Positions 17,302 through 26,012 of a stretch of DNA of 64,000 nt are shown here, piece by piece. The notes below the pieces were generated by a model. That model had not been told where the DNA came from, made no database searches, and was given only the letters and a program-made list of their open reading frames with translations. The stretch is from contig NZ_VMSF01000001.1 in the NCBI RefSeq assembly GCF_009765225.1, positions 3,286,001 to 3,350,000 on the forward strand. Reading direction: 5' to 3'. Made by a program: the position numbers and the translations under genes. Each line of letters begins with the position of its first letter. The stretch's first letter is position 1. Source of the DNA: Leifsonia sp. AG29 (GTDB taxonomy: Bacteria > Actinomycetota > Actinomycetes > Actinomycetales > Microbacteriaceae).

Positions 17302-18219
17302 CTACGCCAGCAGCGCCGCGATGACCAGCAAAGCCGGCACCGCGAAGAGCGTTGTCAGCAGCACGACGTCGCGGGCCACCGGCATTCCCCGCTCGTACCG
17401 AGCCGCGAAGTTGTAGACATTCTGGGCGGTCGGCAGCGCGGCGAGCGCCACGGCAGCGAACAGGGCGTGCCCCTCCAGGCCGAACAGCCGGGCGACGAAG
17501 AACGCGACGATCGGCATCACCGCCGACTTCAGCGCGACGGCGGTCGCGATCTCGGCCCGGCCGTGCCCGGCGCGGAGCGGGCGCGACCCCACCAGCGACA
17601 TCCCGAAGGCCATGAGGACGAGCGGGACGGCCGCGCCTCCCAGCAGCTCGAACGGCTTCAGGACGGCGGCCGGGATCGCGACGCCGGAGACGTCGACGAG
17701 GATCCCGAGCACCGACGCGATGATCATCGGGTTGCGGATCGGCTGCGTGAGGATAGACCGCACCGAGACCGACCCGCGGCTCGTCACGTCGAGCACGGTC
17801 AGGGCGATCGGTGCGAAGACGATGAGCTGGAGGAGCAGCACCGGCGCCACGAAGGAGGCGCTCCCCAGCACGTACACCGCCACGGGGAGCCCGATGTTGT
17901 TGGCGTTCACGTATCCCGAGCCGAGCGCGCCGATCGTCGTCTCGGCCGCCGGCCTCCGGAAGAACAGCCGCGACAGCGCGACGAACACGCCGGCGGAGAA
18001 GATCGCGGCGATCGCCGCGACGACGAGCTGCGTCGAGAAGACGACGTGGAGGTCCGCCTTCGCCAGCGTCACGAAGAGCAGCGCCGGATTCGTGACGAAG
18101 AAGGCGATCCGGTTGAGCACGAAGGGGGCGGTGGGGCCGCCGATCCGGAGCCTTCCGGCGATGTAGCCGACGAGGATGACGAAGGCGATGATCCCGAACC
18201 CCGTCAGCACTCCGCCCAC
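17302..18219 (-). CDS. AEC-family (auxin efflux carrier-like) transporter
   Basis: The 305-residue integral membrane protein has about ten transmembrane helices in two halves. It carries the family's broken-helix asparagine motifs, visible as YVNANNIGLPV in the first half and ALPTAQNVYNFA in the second. Members export or import organic acids by a cation-driven mechanism; the substrate is unknown. Confidence 0.85.
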   Translation of the reverse strand: MGGVLTGFGIIAFVILVGYIAGRLRIGGPTAPFVLNRIAFFVTNPALLFVTLAKADLHVVFSTQLVVAAIAAIFSAGVFVALSRLFFRRPAAETTIGALGSGYVNANNIGLPVAVYVLGSASFVAPVLLLQLIVFAPIALTVLDVTSRGSVSVRSILTQPIRNPMIIASVLGILVDVSGVAIPAAVLKPFELLGGAAVPLVLMAFGMSLVGSRPLRAGHGRAEIATAVALKSAVMPIVAFFVARLFGLEGHALFAAVALAALPTAQNVYNFAARYERGMPVARDVVLLTTLFAVPALLVIAALLA

Positions 18220-18254
18220 GGAGCAAGCCTAGTTACGGGCTCGCGCCCCTCCCG

Positions 18255-19070
18255 TCACCCCCGCCGCTGCGGTGACCGAGTGATGCGCACAGCGACAGTG
18301 ACGAGCAGCACCAGCGCGGCAGCGGCGAACGCGGTGACGGCGACGGGAGGCGACGCCAGCGAACCCGCGAGCCGTGACACCCCGATCCACGCGAGTCCCC
18401 ACGCCGCGGCGACCGCGGGGGCGAGCCTCCCCCTGTCCCAGAACGCGAGGGCGCACGCGATGACGGTGAAGACGCAGAGCAGCGCGATCGCCCACGCGTG
18501 CGCGCTCAAGCCGAAGCCCCGGAAGCCGGCCGCCTGCAGGGCCGCCGCGATGTTCGCGACCGTGGCCACCATGACCCAGCCCAGATACAAGCCGAAGGTC
18601 CCGTCGAGCAGCACGGCATCGGCCGTGGAGGCCCCGGGGTCGGCGCGGAGGACGCCGAAGGTCGCGATGAGCTCCACGAGAAGCGCCACGATCACCACGA
18701 CGCTCAGCGCCAGGAGACCGGCCTGCACAGAGAGGATCCATGCCGCGTTCAGCAGCAGGGAGGCGAGCACCCAGTACCCGGCCCGGCGCTGGCGCTCGCG
18801 CGCGGCCTGCGAGGGGAGTGCCTGCCAGACGGCGTAGCAGATGAGGCCCGCGTAGATCACCGACCAGATGGCGAAGGCGGGGCCGGCGGGCGCCAGGAGG
18901 GTCGCGTCGGGCCCGAGCGCTCCTCCCGCGACCTCGGGGATCGGCGTCCCGCCGACGAAGCCGGAGCCGACGACCGCCCCGACGAGCATCACCACCGCTC
19001 CGACGATCACTGCGACCTGGCGGACGCGATCGGCGGGGATGGGCCGGGAGGCGGACGCGATGCTGCTCAC
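18255..19070 (-). CDS. TspO/MBR-like tryptophan-rich membrane protein
   Basis: This protein of about 271 residues has seven to eight hydrophobic helices. The middle part resembles TspO/MBR proteins: FAIWSVIYAGL, LLLNAAWILSV and a LDGTFGLYLGWVMVATVAN helix. It is longer than canonical five-helix TspO (about 160 residues), as is common for actinobacterial relatives. Ligand unknown. GTG 19070 lies 7 nt after TAGCGT, indicating a leaderless mRNA; the longer frame runs antisense through the gene at 19091. Confidence 0.72.
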   Translation of the reverse strand: MSSIASASRPIPADRVRQVAVIVGAVVMLVGAVVGSGFVGGTPIPEVAGGALGPDATLLAPAGPAFAIWSVIYAGLICYAVWQALPSQAARERQRRAGYWVLASLLLNAAWILSVQAGLLALSVVVIVALLVELIATFGVLRADPGASTADAVLLDGTFGLYLGWVMVATVANIAAALQAAGFRGFGLSAHAWAIALLCVFTVIACALAFWDRGRLAPAVAAAWGLAWIGVSRLAGSLASPPVAVTAFAAAALVLLVTVAVRITRSPQRRG

Positions 19071-19090
19071 GAAGAGCACGCTAGACCGTC

Positions 19091-19861
19091 TCAGCGCGCC
19101 TTCAAAGCGATGACGACGCTCGTGCGCAGCTCCGGATCGGTTTCGGTACGCGTGTCGAGCCCTGACGCGGCGAAGAGCGCGGCGGAGGTGTCCGCCTGCG
19201 CTTCGGCGGCCTCGATCAGCAGGACGCCCGCCGGAGCGAGCCATCCGGACGCCTCGGCCGCGATCCTCCGATGCACGTCGAGACCGTCGGCGCCGCCGTC
19301 GAGGGCGACAGAAGGCTCGTGGTCGCGCGCCTCGGGAGGCATACCGGAGATCGCCGAGCTGGGGATGTACGGCGCGTTGACCGCGAGCACGTCGACTGTG
19401 CCCCGCAGCGATGACGGCAGCGCGCCGAACAGGTCGCCCTCGAATACGCGGTCCGCCGGGAGATTGAGCCGCGCACACCGAACGGCGGCGGGATCGACGT
19501 CGGCCGCGTAGACCTCGGCGCCCGGTACGCGCGCAGCGACGACGGCGCCGATCGCTCCGGCGCCGCAGCACAGATCGACGACGGTCGAGCCCCGGTGCGC
19601 GAGCATGGCCGCCCGCTCTGCGAGGAGGGACGTCCGCTGGCGGGGCACGAACACACCGGGCTCGATCCGGAGGCGCAGCCCGCAGAACTCCACCCAGCCG
19701 AGCAGCGGCTCGAGAGGCTCGCCGGCGACCCGTCGCGCGACCAGCGCCTCCAGCTCAGCGGCCGAGGAGGCCGCCTCGGCGAGCAGCACCGCCTCCTCTT
19801 CGGCGAACACGCAGCCGGCGGCGCGCAGCCGCGCGACGATGGACGGGTCCGGCTCGCTCAC
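19091..19861 (-). CDS. PrmC/HemK-related glutamine-N5 methyltransferase paralogue
   Basis: This is a 256-residue SAM-dependent methyltransferase with an N-terminal helical domain, motif I VVDLCCGAGAIGA, YAADVDPAAV and the catalytic loop VNAPYIP. True PrmC has NPPY; here the loop reads NAPY, the form found in a separate PrmC-related family of unknown substrate. It may methylate a glutamine in a protein other than release factors. Confidence 0.8.
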   Translation of the reverse strand: MSEPDPSIVARLRAAGCVFAEEEAVLLAEAASSAAELEALVARRVAGEPLEPLLGWVEFCGLRLRIEPGVFVPRQRTSLLAERAAMLAHRGSTVVDLCCGAGAIGAVVAARVPGAEVYAADVDPAAVRCARLNLPADRVFEGDLFGALPSSLRGTVDVLAVNAPYIPSSAISGMPPEARDHEPSVALDGGADGLDVHRRIAAEASGWLAPAGVLLIEAAEAQADTSAALFAASGLDTRTETDPELRTSVVIALKAR

Positions 19862-19964
19862 CCGGCCATGCTAACGGCGATCAGCGACCGGCGAAGGCGG
19901 TCAGCACGGCCGCTGGGCGGGGGTAAGCGCGGGCGGCCGCATCGATCCGGGCGAGGGCCAGCCC

Positions 19965-19992
19965 TTGACCCGGCCCTGTCGAGGCGTATGCA
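19965..19992 (+). promoter_or_regulatory. Promoter TTGACC-16-TATGCA for the gene at 19999
   Basis: TTGACC (19965-19970) and TATGCA (19987-19992) are 16 bp apart, close to the housekeeping sigma consensus, and ATG 19999 is 6 nt after the -10 box, so the transcript is probably leaderless. Confidence 0.55.
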
Positions 19993-19998
19993 TGTTCC

Positions 19999-20337
19999 AT
20001 GAAGCGCATACACTACGCAGGCGGCTCGCTGCTCACCGGAGACGACATCGCCGACGTTCTCGTGCGCCTCGCCGAGGCTCTGGCCCTCAATAATCGCGCA
20101 GCGGACATCCACGCACCCGCGGTCACCGACCGGGGCACCGTCTCCGATGTGACCCTCCTCATCGGGCCGGCCAGCCAGATGCTGGCCGAGGTCGAGCTGT
20201 ACGACGGGGACGAGCTGGAGGATCGGCCGTTCGTGGAGGAGATGGAGGCGCGCGTCCGCGAACTCGCGCCCCAGCGAGCAGGCTTCGTGCGGAACGGCAC
20301 CGACGGTCTCGACGACGTCGACATCGACATGCTCTGA
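19999..20337 (+). CDS. Conserved hypothetical protein
   Basis: This is a 112-residue acidic soluble protein with alternating strands and helices (TVSDVTLLIGPASQMLAEVE). No family recognised. The start at ATG 19999 is supported by the promoter spacing. The acidic C-terminus (DGLDDVDIDML) is notable. Confidence 0.6.
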   Translation: MKRIHYAGGSLLTGDDIADVLVRLAEALALNNRAADIHAPAVTDRGTVSDVTLLIGPASQMLAEVELYDGDELEDRPFVEEMEARVRELAPQRAGFVRNGTDGLDDVDIDML

Positions 20338-20447
20338 GGCGTTCGCTCGCACCCATCGGGCGACCGCGACGGTCTCACTGGAAATGCCCGGCGTGCCGCG
20401 TACTATCGGCCGAGAGGTCCCCGGCCGGACAACGGGGGAAATCACTT

Positions 20448-20735
20448 ATGCAGGTGTTCCACGTCTATATCGACGAGCTGCGCTTCACTTTCGTCGACCG
20501 CCGCCCGGTCGACGATCTGAAGGCCGCCGTGGTGCAGGCGAGCCGGAACGCCGGCGACTTCGTGGCGGTGACCCAGTCCAGCCGGCCGCCGACCGAGATC
20601 TTCGTCACCAGCCAGACGCGGATCCGGATAGAGACGGCGACCATCCCGCGCGACAACATGGGCGCCGCGGCGGGCGATGCCGGGGGCGAGGACGACGATG
20701 ACGCCTTCTGGTTCGATTTCGACTCGCTGAGCTGA
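20448..20735 (+). CDS. Conserved hypothetical protein with acidic C-terminus
   Basis: This 95-residue protein has a compact beta/alpha N-terminal part (VFHVYIDELRFTFVDRRPV) and an extremely acidic, aromatic C-terminus (EDDDDAFWFDFDSL). It is preceded by a TACTAT box (20401-20406) and a GGGGGAAA ribosome site. Only 6 nt separate it from the Rieske oxidoreductase gene, so they probably form an operon. Confidence 0.6.
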   Translation: MQVFHVYIDELRFTFVDRRPVDDLKAAVVQASRNAGDFVAVTQSSRPPTEIFVTSQTRIRIETATIPRDNMGAAAGDAGGEDDDDAFWFDFDSLS

Positions 20736-20741
20736 GGCCCG

Positions 20742-22277
20742 ATGACCTCCTTCTGGATCGACACGGCACCGCCCGTTCCCACCGACCGCTTCGACTGGGA
20801 CGGCTCCTACGACGTCGTGATCGTGGGAGCCGGCCTGACGGGGCTCGCGACCGCGGTCATGCTCGCGCGCACCGGCATGCGGGTGACCGTGCTGGAGGCG
20901 CGGACGGTCGGCGCGGTGACGACCGGCAACACGACCGCGAAGGTGAGCCTGCTGCAGGGCACGACGCTCTCCTCCATCCGTCGGCACTCCTCCGACCGCG
21001 TGATGTCCGCCTATGTCGACGGCAACGTCGCCGGTCAGGGCTGGCTGCTGAACTTCCTCGACGACCACGGCGTCGGCTACGACGTGCGCGACGCGGTCAC
21101 CTATGCCAGCACCGAGGAGGGACGGCAGGCGATCGACGCCGAGCTGGAGGCTGCGCGCGCCGCGGGCCTGCCCGTGTCGCCGGGCGGCGCCTCCGAACTG
21201 CCGTTCCCCGTGGAGGGAGCGATCACCCTGGCGGCGCAGGCCCAGATCCACCCGATGCGCGCGCTCGCCGCGCTCGCCGGGGAGTTCCGGAGGCTCGGCG
21301 GCCGCATCGTCGAGGGCGAGCGCGTGACCGACGTGTCGGCGTCCAAGCCGGCAACGGTCACGAGCACCTCGGGGACGACCACGGCCGACGCCGTCATCCT
21401 CGCGACCGGTACGCCCATCCTCGATCGCGGCCTGTATTTCGCGAAGACGGAGCCGGCCCGGTCCTACGCCGCCGCCTTCCGCGTCCCGGGCCCGATCCCC
21501 CACGGCATGTACCTCTCGGCCGACGCCCCGACACGGTCGCTCCGCACCGCCTCCGACGACGAGGGCGAGCTGCTGCTCGTTGGCGGCAACGGACATGTCG
21601 CCGGGCGTGCGGACTCGCCTGCGGCGCTCCTCGCCGACCTGACGGAGTGGACGGAGCAGCACTTCCCCGGCGCCGAGCGCACGCACTGGTGGTCCGCCCA
21701 GGATTACCTGTCGGCCAACCGTGTCCCGTTCGTCGGGTGGCTCCCGCGCGGCCGGGGCCGCATCTACCTGGCGACCGGCTACGGCAAGTGGGGCATGACG
21801 AACGCCGTCGCAGCGGCGCTCAGCCTCACCGCTGACCTGACCGGCGAGGACCTCGACTGGGCCCGCGTCCTCCACCACCGGGTGACCCGGCCGGCCGATC
21901 TCGCCTCCGGCGTCGCCTTCAACGCGGGCGTCGGCGCCGAGGCCGTCACGCGGTGGACGGCCGCGGAGACCGGACCCGAGCTGAGCGACGAGCCCCCAGC
22001 CGAAGGAACCGGCGTCGTCGGGAGGCGCGGGCGCGTGCCCACGGCGGTATCGACCGTCGACGGCGTCACCTGCGCCGTCGCGGCGGTCTGCACCCACCTG
22101 GGAGGCGTGGTCCGCTGGAACGACGCGGAACTCTCGTGGGACTGCCCCCTCCACGGCTCCCGGTTCGCCCCCGACGGGACCGTGCTCGAGGGCCCGGCCA
22201 CCGAGCCGCTGCCGCCGCCCCGCGAGCGGGGCCCGGCGACGGCTCCCGAGCCCGAGGCGCTCCCCGAACCGGGCTAG
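20742..22277 (+). CDS. FAD-dependent oxidoreductase with C-terminal Rieske domain
   Basis: This 511-residue protein starts with a DAO-type FAD-binding domain (VVIVGAGLTGLATAVMLA, about residues 24-41; ATG closing motif VILATGTP; GYGKWGMTNA near 350). At the C-terminus it has a Rieske [2Fe-2S] domain with both ligand pairs, Cys450/His452 (CTHLGG) and Cys468/His471 (CPLHGSRF). This architecture is known in bacilli and actinobacteria; the substrate is unknown. Confidence 0.88.
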   Translation: MTSFWIDTAPPVPTDRFDWDGSYDVVIVGAGLTGLATAVMLARTGMRVTVLEARTVGAVTTGNTTAKVSLLQGTTLSSIRRHSSDRVMSAYVDGNVAGQGWLLNFLDDHGVGYDVRDAVTYASTEEGRQAIDAELEAARAAGLPVSPGGASELPFPVEGAITLAAQAQIHPMRALAALAGEFRRLGGRIVEGERVTDVSASKPATVTSTSGTTTADAVILATGTPILDRGLYFAKTEPARSYAAAFRVPGPIPHGMYLSADAPTRSLRTASDDEGELLLVGGNGHVAGRADSPAALLADLTEWTEQHFPGAERTHWWSAQDYLSANRVPFVGWLPRGRGRIYLATGYGKWGMTNAVAAALSLTADLTGEDLDWARVLHHRVTRPADLASGVAFNAGVGAEAVTRWTAAETGPELSDEPPAEGTGVVGRRGRVPTAVSTVDGVTCAVAAVCTHLGGVVRWNDAELSWDCPLHGSRFAPDGTVLEGPATEPLPPPRERGPATAPEPEALPEPG

Positions 22278-22280
22278 GCG

Positions 22281-22359
22281 CGGCGCTCCGCCGCTGAGTG
22301 CGCCCGCTTGGGACGCTCGCGCCTGCGCGCGCCGCCGCAGATGTCCCAGGGGGCCGCAG
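22281..22359 (-). repeat. CTGCGG/GGGAC palindromic repeat, solo copy B
   Basis: Read on the minus strand it starts CTGCGGCCCCCTGGGACAT, then CTGCGGCGGCGCGCGCAGGC, CGTCCC and GCGCACTCAGCG. This matches the unit of the tandem array at 29781-30434 almost position for position. It lies just after the Rieske oxidoreductase stop codon. Confidence 0.7.
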
Positions 22360-22419
22360 AAGCGGCCCGCGCCCGCGACCCGCCGGGCTCGCGACCTATA
22401 CCGGACGTTCAGCCCGCGC

Positions 22420-22425
22420 TAAGGT
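22420..22425 (+). promoter_or_regulatory. -10 box TAAGGT of a leaderless promoter
   Basis: TAAGGT ends 6 nt before ATG 22432. Confidence 0.5.
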
Positions 22426-22431
22426 CGCGTC

Positions 22432-23103
22432 ATGACGATTCCCGGCGACGAGAGCAACCCCGAGCAGCCCGGCGGCACCCCCGCCCAGCCGCCGACGCCC
22501 GCGGAGCCCGCGGCCGGCGGCGTTCCCGCGACCCCTCCCCCCGCCGGCGGCGACCTCCCTCCAGCACCCCCGGCCTACGCCGCGCCTCCGGCGCAGGACG
22601 GGTTCTCCGCGTACCCGTCGTCGGCGCCGGCTCCCGCGCCCGTGGCTCCGGCGGCCCCGCCGCGCACCGTCAACATCGCCTTCTGGCTGTACATCGCTTC
22701 GGCGGTGCTGAGCGTGATCAGCGGGATCCTCACGATCATCCTGATCTCCAGCCAGCGCGACCAGCAGTTGCGAGTGCTCCAGGATCAGGGCAACCTGCAG
22801 GGCGCGAACCCGAACACGCTCGTGGACGCCATCCAGGCCACAGTGATCACCCTGTCGATCGTGACGCTCATCTTCTGGGCCGTCACTTTCGTCCTCTTCG
22901 CCTTCTTCGCGCGGCGCGGAGCAGGCTGGGCCCGCATCGTGCTCACCGTCCTGACCGTTCTCTCGCTGCTCAACCTGCTCGCCGGTTACGGCGTGGGCGC
23001 GCTGCAGGTCATCGCCTCCATCGTCGCGATCGTGCTGCTCTGGCTGCGACCCTCGAGCGAGTACTTCGCGGCCGTCAAGGCCTCTAAGGCGCCTCGCGCC
23101 TGA
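22432..23103 (+). CDS. Membrane protein with proline-rich cytoplasmic N-terminus
   Basis: The 223-residue protein has a disordered proline/alanine-rich N-terminal third (about residues 1-75) followed by four predicted transmembrane helices (near 82-105, 140-165, 172-190 and 192-212). No enzymatic motif. Proteins of this layout are common in actinobacteria, and the N-terminal part may mediate interactions. The gene ends at a strong terminator. Confidence 0.65.
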   Translation: MTIPGDESNPEQPGGTPAQPPTPAEPAAGGVPATPPPAGGDLPPAPPAYAAPPAQDGFSAYPSSAPAPAPVAPAAPPRTVNIAFWLYIASAVLSVISGILTIILISSQRDQQLRVLQDQGNLQGANPNTLVDAIQATVITLSIVTLIFWAVTFVLFAFFARRGAGWARIVLTVLTVLSLLNLLAGYGVGALQVIASIVAIVLLWLRPSSEYFAAVKASKAPRA

Positions 23104-23120
23104 CCCGCTCCAGCCGTCCT

Positions 23121-23157
23121 GGCAAGGGCCCCCGGGATCATCCCGGGGGCCCTTGCC
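23121..23157. terminator. Terminator hairpin with 17-bp perfect stem
   Basis: GGCAAGGGCCCCCGGGA (23121-23137) pairs perfectly with TCCCGGGGGCCCTTGCC (23141-23157) across a 3-nt loop, immediately after the proline-rich membrane protein gene. Confidence 0.88.
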
Positions 23158-23221
23158 CGTTCCCGGGGCGGGCGTACTCTCCGTGCGTGAAGGACGAAAT
23201 TGGAGAGGGAGGCGCGCGACG

Positions 23222-23485
23222 ATGCCGGCACGCGAACCGCAGCTCAAGGACCAGAAGCTGTACGAGGAGCTCCGCAAGGAGGGCAACTCGAAAGAGAAGG
23301 CCGCACGGATCTCCAACGCGGCAGCGGCGAGAGGCCGCAAGTCGGTGGCCAGCAAGGGAGGCAAGTCCGGCTCGTACGACGACTGGACGGTGCCCGAGTT
23401 GAAGAAGCGGGCCAAGGAGCTCGGCCTGAGCGGGTATTCGAAGAAGAACAAGGGCGAGCTGGTCGAGGAGCTCCGGAACCACTGA
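23222..23485 (+). CDS. Rho-N/SAP-like DNA-binding small protein (DUF7218 type)
   Basis: This 87-residue basic protein has a helical N-terminal half rich in Lys/Arg (KEKAARISNAAAARGRK) and a C-terminal Rho-termination-factor N-terminal-like fold (WTVPELKKRAKELGLSGYSK). It probably binds nucleic acid. ATG 23222 is preceded by a GGAGAGGGAGG purine run. Confidence 0.75.
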   Translation: MPAREPQLKDQKLYEELRKEGNSKEKAARISNAAAARGRKSVASKGGKSGSYDDWTVPELKKRAKELGLSGYSKKNKGELVEELRNH

Positions 23486-23495
23486 CCCCCGCGCG

Positions 23496-23501
23496 TACAC
23501 T
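23496..23501 (+). promoter_or_regulatory. -10 box TACACT of a leaderless promoter
   Basis: TACACT ends 6 nt before ATG 23508. Confidence 0.45.
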
Positions 23502-23507
23502 CGCCGC

Positions 23508-24392
23508 ATGGATCTTCGGGAGGCGGCGGAGGAGCTGTACGCGACCGACCCCTCCGACTTCGTCGCCCGCCGGTCGGCTGCTGCGGCGGGGGCCGACCGC
23601 GACGTAGCAAAGGAGATCCGCAAGCTGCGGAAGCCCTCGGCGGCCGCTGCGGCGATCAATGCGCTCGTGCGGGAGCACCCCGACCTCGTCGGGGATGTGC
23701 TCGAGGTCGGTGACCGCATGCGCGAGGCGTTCGCTGCGCGCGACCGCGAGAAGATCCGCGCGTTGACGCAGGAGCGGCAGCGCCTCCTCCAGCGCGCGAC
23801 AGCCGATCTCGGGCTCAGTCCCGCGGTGCAGCGCGAGGTCGAGGAGACGCTGCAGGCGGCCGTCATCGATGCCGCGGCCGCGGCGGCCGTGCGGAGCGGG
23901 ATGCTCGTCCGAGGCCTCGAGTCGACCGGTGTGGACCAGGTGGACGTGACCGATGCGGTTGCGCTCCCCGTCGAGGTCCCGGAGGCGCGACCGGTCGCGG
24001 CCGAGGGAGACCAGACCGAGGAAGACGGGTCCCAGGCACCCGACGTCGAGGAAGAGGGGCCCGAAGCATCCGAGGCCGAGGAGGCCGCAGAAGCAGGGTC
24101 GGAAGAGTCGCCGAGCGCGCGTCGCGAGCGTCAGCGTCGCCTCCGCGCGGCCGAGCGCGCCGTCGAACGGGCGCGCGCCGACGCCGAGTCGCTCGACGAC
24201 GAACTGGACGAGGAGCTCGAGCGACGGGGCGACCTGGAGGCGGAGCGCTCGCGCCTCCAGCGCCGGCTGCAGCGGGTCGCCGACGACCTCGCCGAGTCGC
24301 GCCCCGCCGAGCGCGACCTGCGGGCCCGCATCCGGGAGGCGCAGCGCGCCGTGAGAGACGCCGAGCGCGACCTGCGCTCCGAGCAGGAGTGA
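23508..24392 (+). CDS. Coiled-coil protein of unknown function
   Basis: This 294-residue soluble protein has a helical N-terminal domain (about 1-140), an acidic linker (about 150-205) and a long C-terminal coiled coil rich in Arg, Glu and Asp (about 205-290; LDEELERRGDLEAERSRLQ). No enzymatic motif. The linker charge and coiled coil suggest a scaffold or nucleoid-associated role; this is inference. Confidence 0.7.
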   Translation: MDLREAAEELYATDPSDFVARRSAAAAGADRDVAKEIRKLRKPSAAAAAINALVREHPDLVGDVLEVGDRMREAFAARDREKIRALTQERQRLLQRATADLGLSPAVQREVEETLQAAVIDAAAAAAVRSGMLVRGLESTGVDQVDVTDAVALPVEVPEARPVAAEGDQTEEDGSQAPDVEEEGPEASEAEEAAEAGSEESPSARRERQRRLRAAERAVERARADAESLDDELDEELERRGDLEAERSRLQRRLQRVADDLAESRPAERDLRARIREAQRAVRDAERDLRSEQE

Positions 24393-24401
24393 TCCGCGGC
24401 C

Positions 24402-24719
24402 TCAACGGGGAAGGTGCCGGGCCACCTCATCTTCGGACATGACGACCATTCCGCCGGTGCGCTGGGAGGTGTGCATCAGCGCCTCCAGCCACTGCTGGTT
24501 GATGGCCGGAGGGCGGCTGCCGGAGAACGCGAAGGCGAGCGGCACCTCCCGGCTGATCCAGAGCGAGACGCGGCCGGAGCCCTGCTCGACGGGCACGTCC
24601 CAGTTGAGGAGGAAGCTCTCGTGACGGCGCAGCTTTGCGACGATCGCGAGCTTGACGTGACTCAGGACCCGATCGTCGAGCTCGTACTCCTGCCCCGCGC
24701 CGTAGACGAGTTTTCCCAT
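24402..24719 (-). CDS. DUF7882-type small protein
   Basis: This 105-residue protein begins MGKLVYGAG, continues with ELDDRVLSHVKLAIVAKLRR and has a WISREVPLAF segment, the pattern of the DUF7882 family found widely in Microbacteriaceae. Function unknown. ATG 24719 is chosen because family members begin MGKL. A TTGACG box lies upstream in a locally AT-richer stretch. Confidence 0.75.
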   Translation of the reverse strand: MGKLVYGAGQEYELDDRVLSHVKLAIVAKLRRHESFLLNWDVPVEQGSGRVSLWISREVPLAFAFSGSRPPAINQQWLEALMHTSQRTGGMVVMSEDEVARHLPR

Positions 24720-24811
24720 GTGCTCATAGTGCACTACGCCACGCTTGGGCGCCCGTCAATGCCAGGGGATTGACACGGCACGAATTCCTGGTTACGCCGC
24801 CGCGCTACCGA

Positions 24812-25846
24812 TCAGAGGATCCGCGGTCCCGCGGTCGACCTTCGCACGCGCAACTCGGCCTCCATGACAGTAGTGCGCGGTGGCGCCTTCGGGGTCGCGA
24901 GCCTCTCGAGCAGCCGGTCGACCGCCGTCTCGCCGAGCGCGACCGCATCCTGCGCGATCGCCGTGAGTCCGGGCTTGACCATGCTCATCCACTCGGAGTC
25001 GTCGAACGCGACGACGCTGACGTCCTCGGGGATCCGCAAGCCGAGATCCTCGATGGCGCGCCACACACCCTCCGCGAGAACGTTGTTCGCCGCGAAGACG
25101 GCGGTCGGACGGTCACGGCGGTCGAGGAGGTCGACCGCCGACGCGCGGGCCTCCTCGACGTTCCACCCGCCGACGACGAAGAGATCCGGGTCTGCGGGGA
25201 GACCCCGCTGCTGCAATGCAGCACGGTAACCGGCGGCGCGTTCGACACCGGTCGTCCAGGTGGTCTCGGCGACGAGCAGTGCAATCCGGCGGTGCCCGAG
25301 GTCGATCAGATGGTCGACCGTCCGCCGGGCGACTCCCGCGTTGTCGACGATGACGGCGTCGCAGAGCTCGGCGGAGAATTGGCGGTCCGCCTCGACTACC
25401 GGGACGTACTGGCTGACCAGGTATTCGCTGACCGCGCTCGACACCGGCGTGACCACGACGCCGGCGACACGGGTCGCGACGAAAGCGCGCGCTGCATCCA
25501 TCTCCGCTTCGGTGGAGCGCTGGTCGTCGACGAGAATCATCCGGTAGCCGTGACGCCGCGCACGGGCGGCGATTCCCGCGGCAAGGTCGGCATAGAACGC
25601 GTTGCGCAGGTCCGACACCAGCACGCCGATCGTGCGGCTGTCCTGCCTTCGGAGGCTCCGTGCCATCTCATGCGGCACGTACCCCAGCGTGTCGGCCGCC
25701 GCGAGCACTCGTTCCCGGACCGCTGCGGCGACGTAGCCCTCCCCGCTCAGAGCGCGAGAGGTCGTCGACTGAGACACACCAGCGGCGCGCGCCACATCCT
25801 TCAGGGTCGCACGCCGCGGGATGCCGTCCGGCTCGCTGTGGATCAT
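24812..25846 (-). CDS. LacI-family transcriptional regulator
   Basis: This protein of about 344 residues has an N-terminal LacI-type HTH (TLKDVARAAGVSQSTTSRAL, about residues 14-33), a hinge helix and a periplasmic-binding-protein-like sugar-sensing domain (IGVLVSDLRNAFYADL; VAFDDSEW). It should repress or activate a carbohydrate operon, but none is adjacent. ATG 25846 is preceded by GGAGGGTG. Confidence 0.9.
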   Translation of the reverse strand: MIHSEPDGIPRRATLKDVARAAGVSQSTTSRALSGEGYVAAAVRERVLAAADTLGYVPHEMARSLRRQDSRTIGVLVSDLRNAFYADLAAGIAARARRHGYRMILVDDQRSTEAEMDAARAFVATRVAGVVVTPVSSAVSEYLVSQYVPVVEADRQFSAELCDAVIVDNAGVARRTVDHLIDLGHRRIALLVAETTWTTGVERAAGYRAALQQRGLPADPDLFVVGGWNVEEARASAVDLLDRRDRPTAVFAANNVLAEGVWRAIEDLGLRIPEDVSVVAFDDSEWMSMVKPGLTAIAQDAVALGETAVDRLLERLATPKAPPRTTVMEAELRVRRSTAGPRIL

Positions 25847-26012
25847 GACACCCTCCGACAAGCCGATCGGGCCCCGGCCGCCAGGGTCCACCCTAGCGGT
25901 GGCGAGGCAGACGCCGCGGGCAGATGACGCACCCCGTAGTCGGACGTGCCGCCGCGGACTGGTGACGGACCCGGGACTGCGGGAGCGCGGCGCGGCTTAG
26001 AGTAGGGAGCGT

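Noticed and set aside
20401-20420. A fourth flagellar-type GGCCGATAGT on the minus strand
   Set aside because: At the right distance the -35 equivalent is missing (GCCGGA instead of CCGTAA) and no flagellar gene follows.
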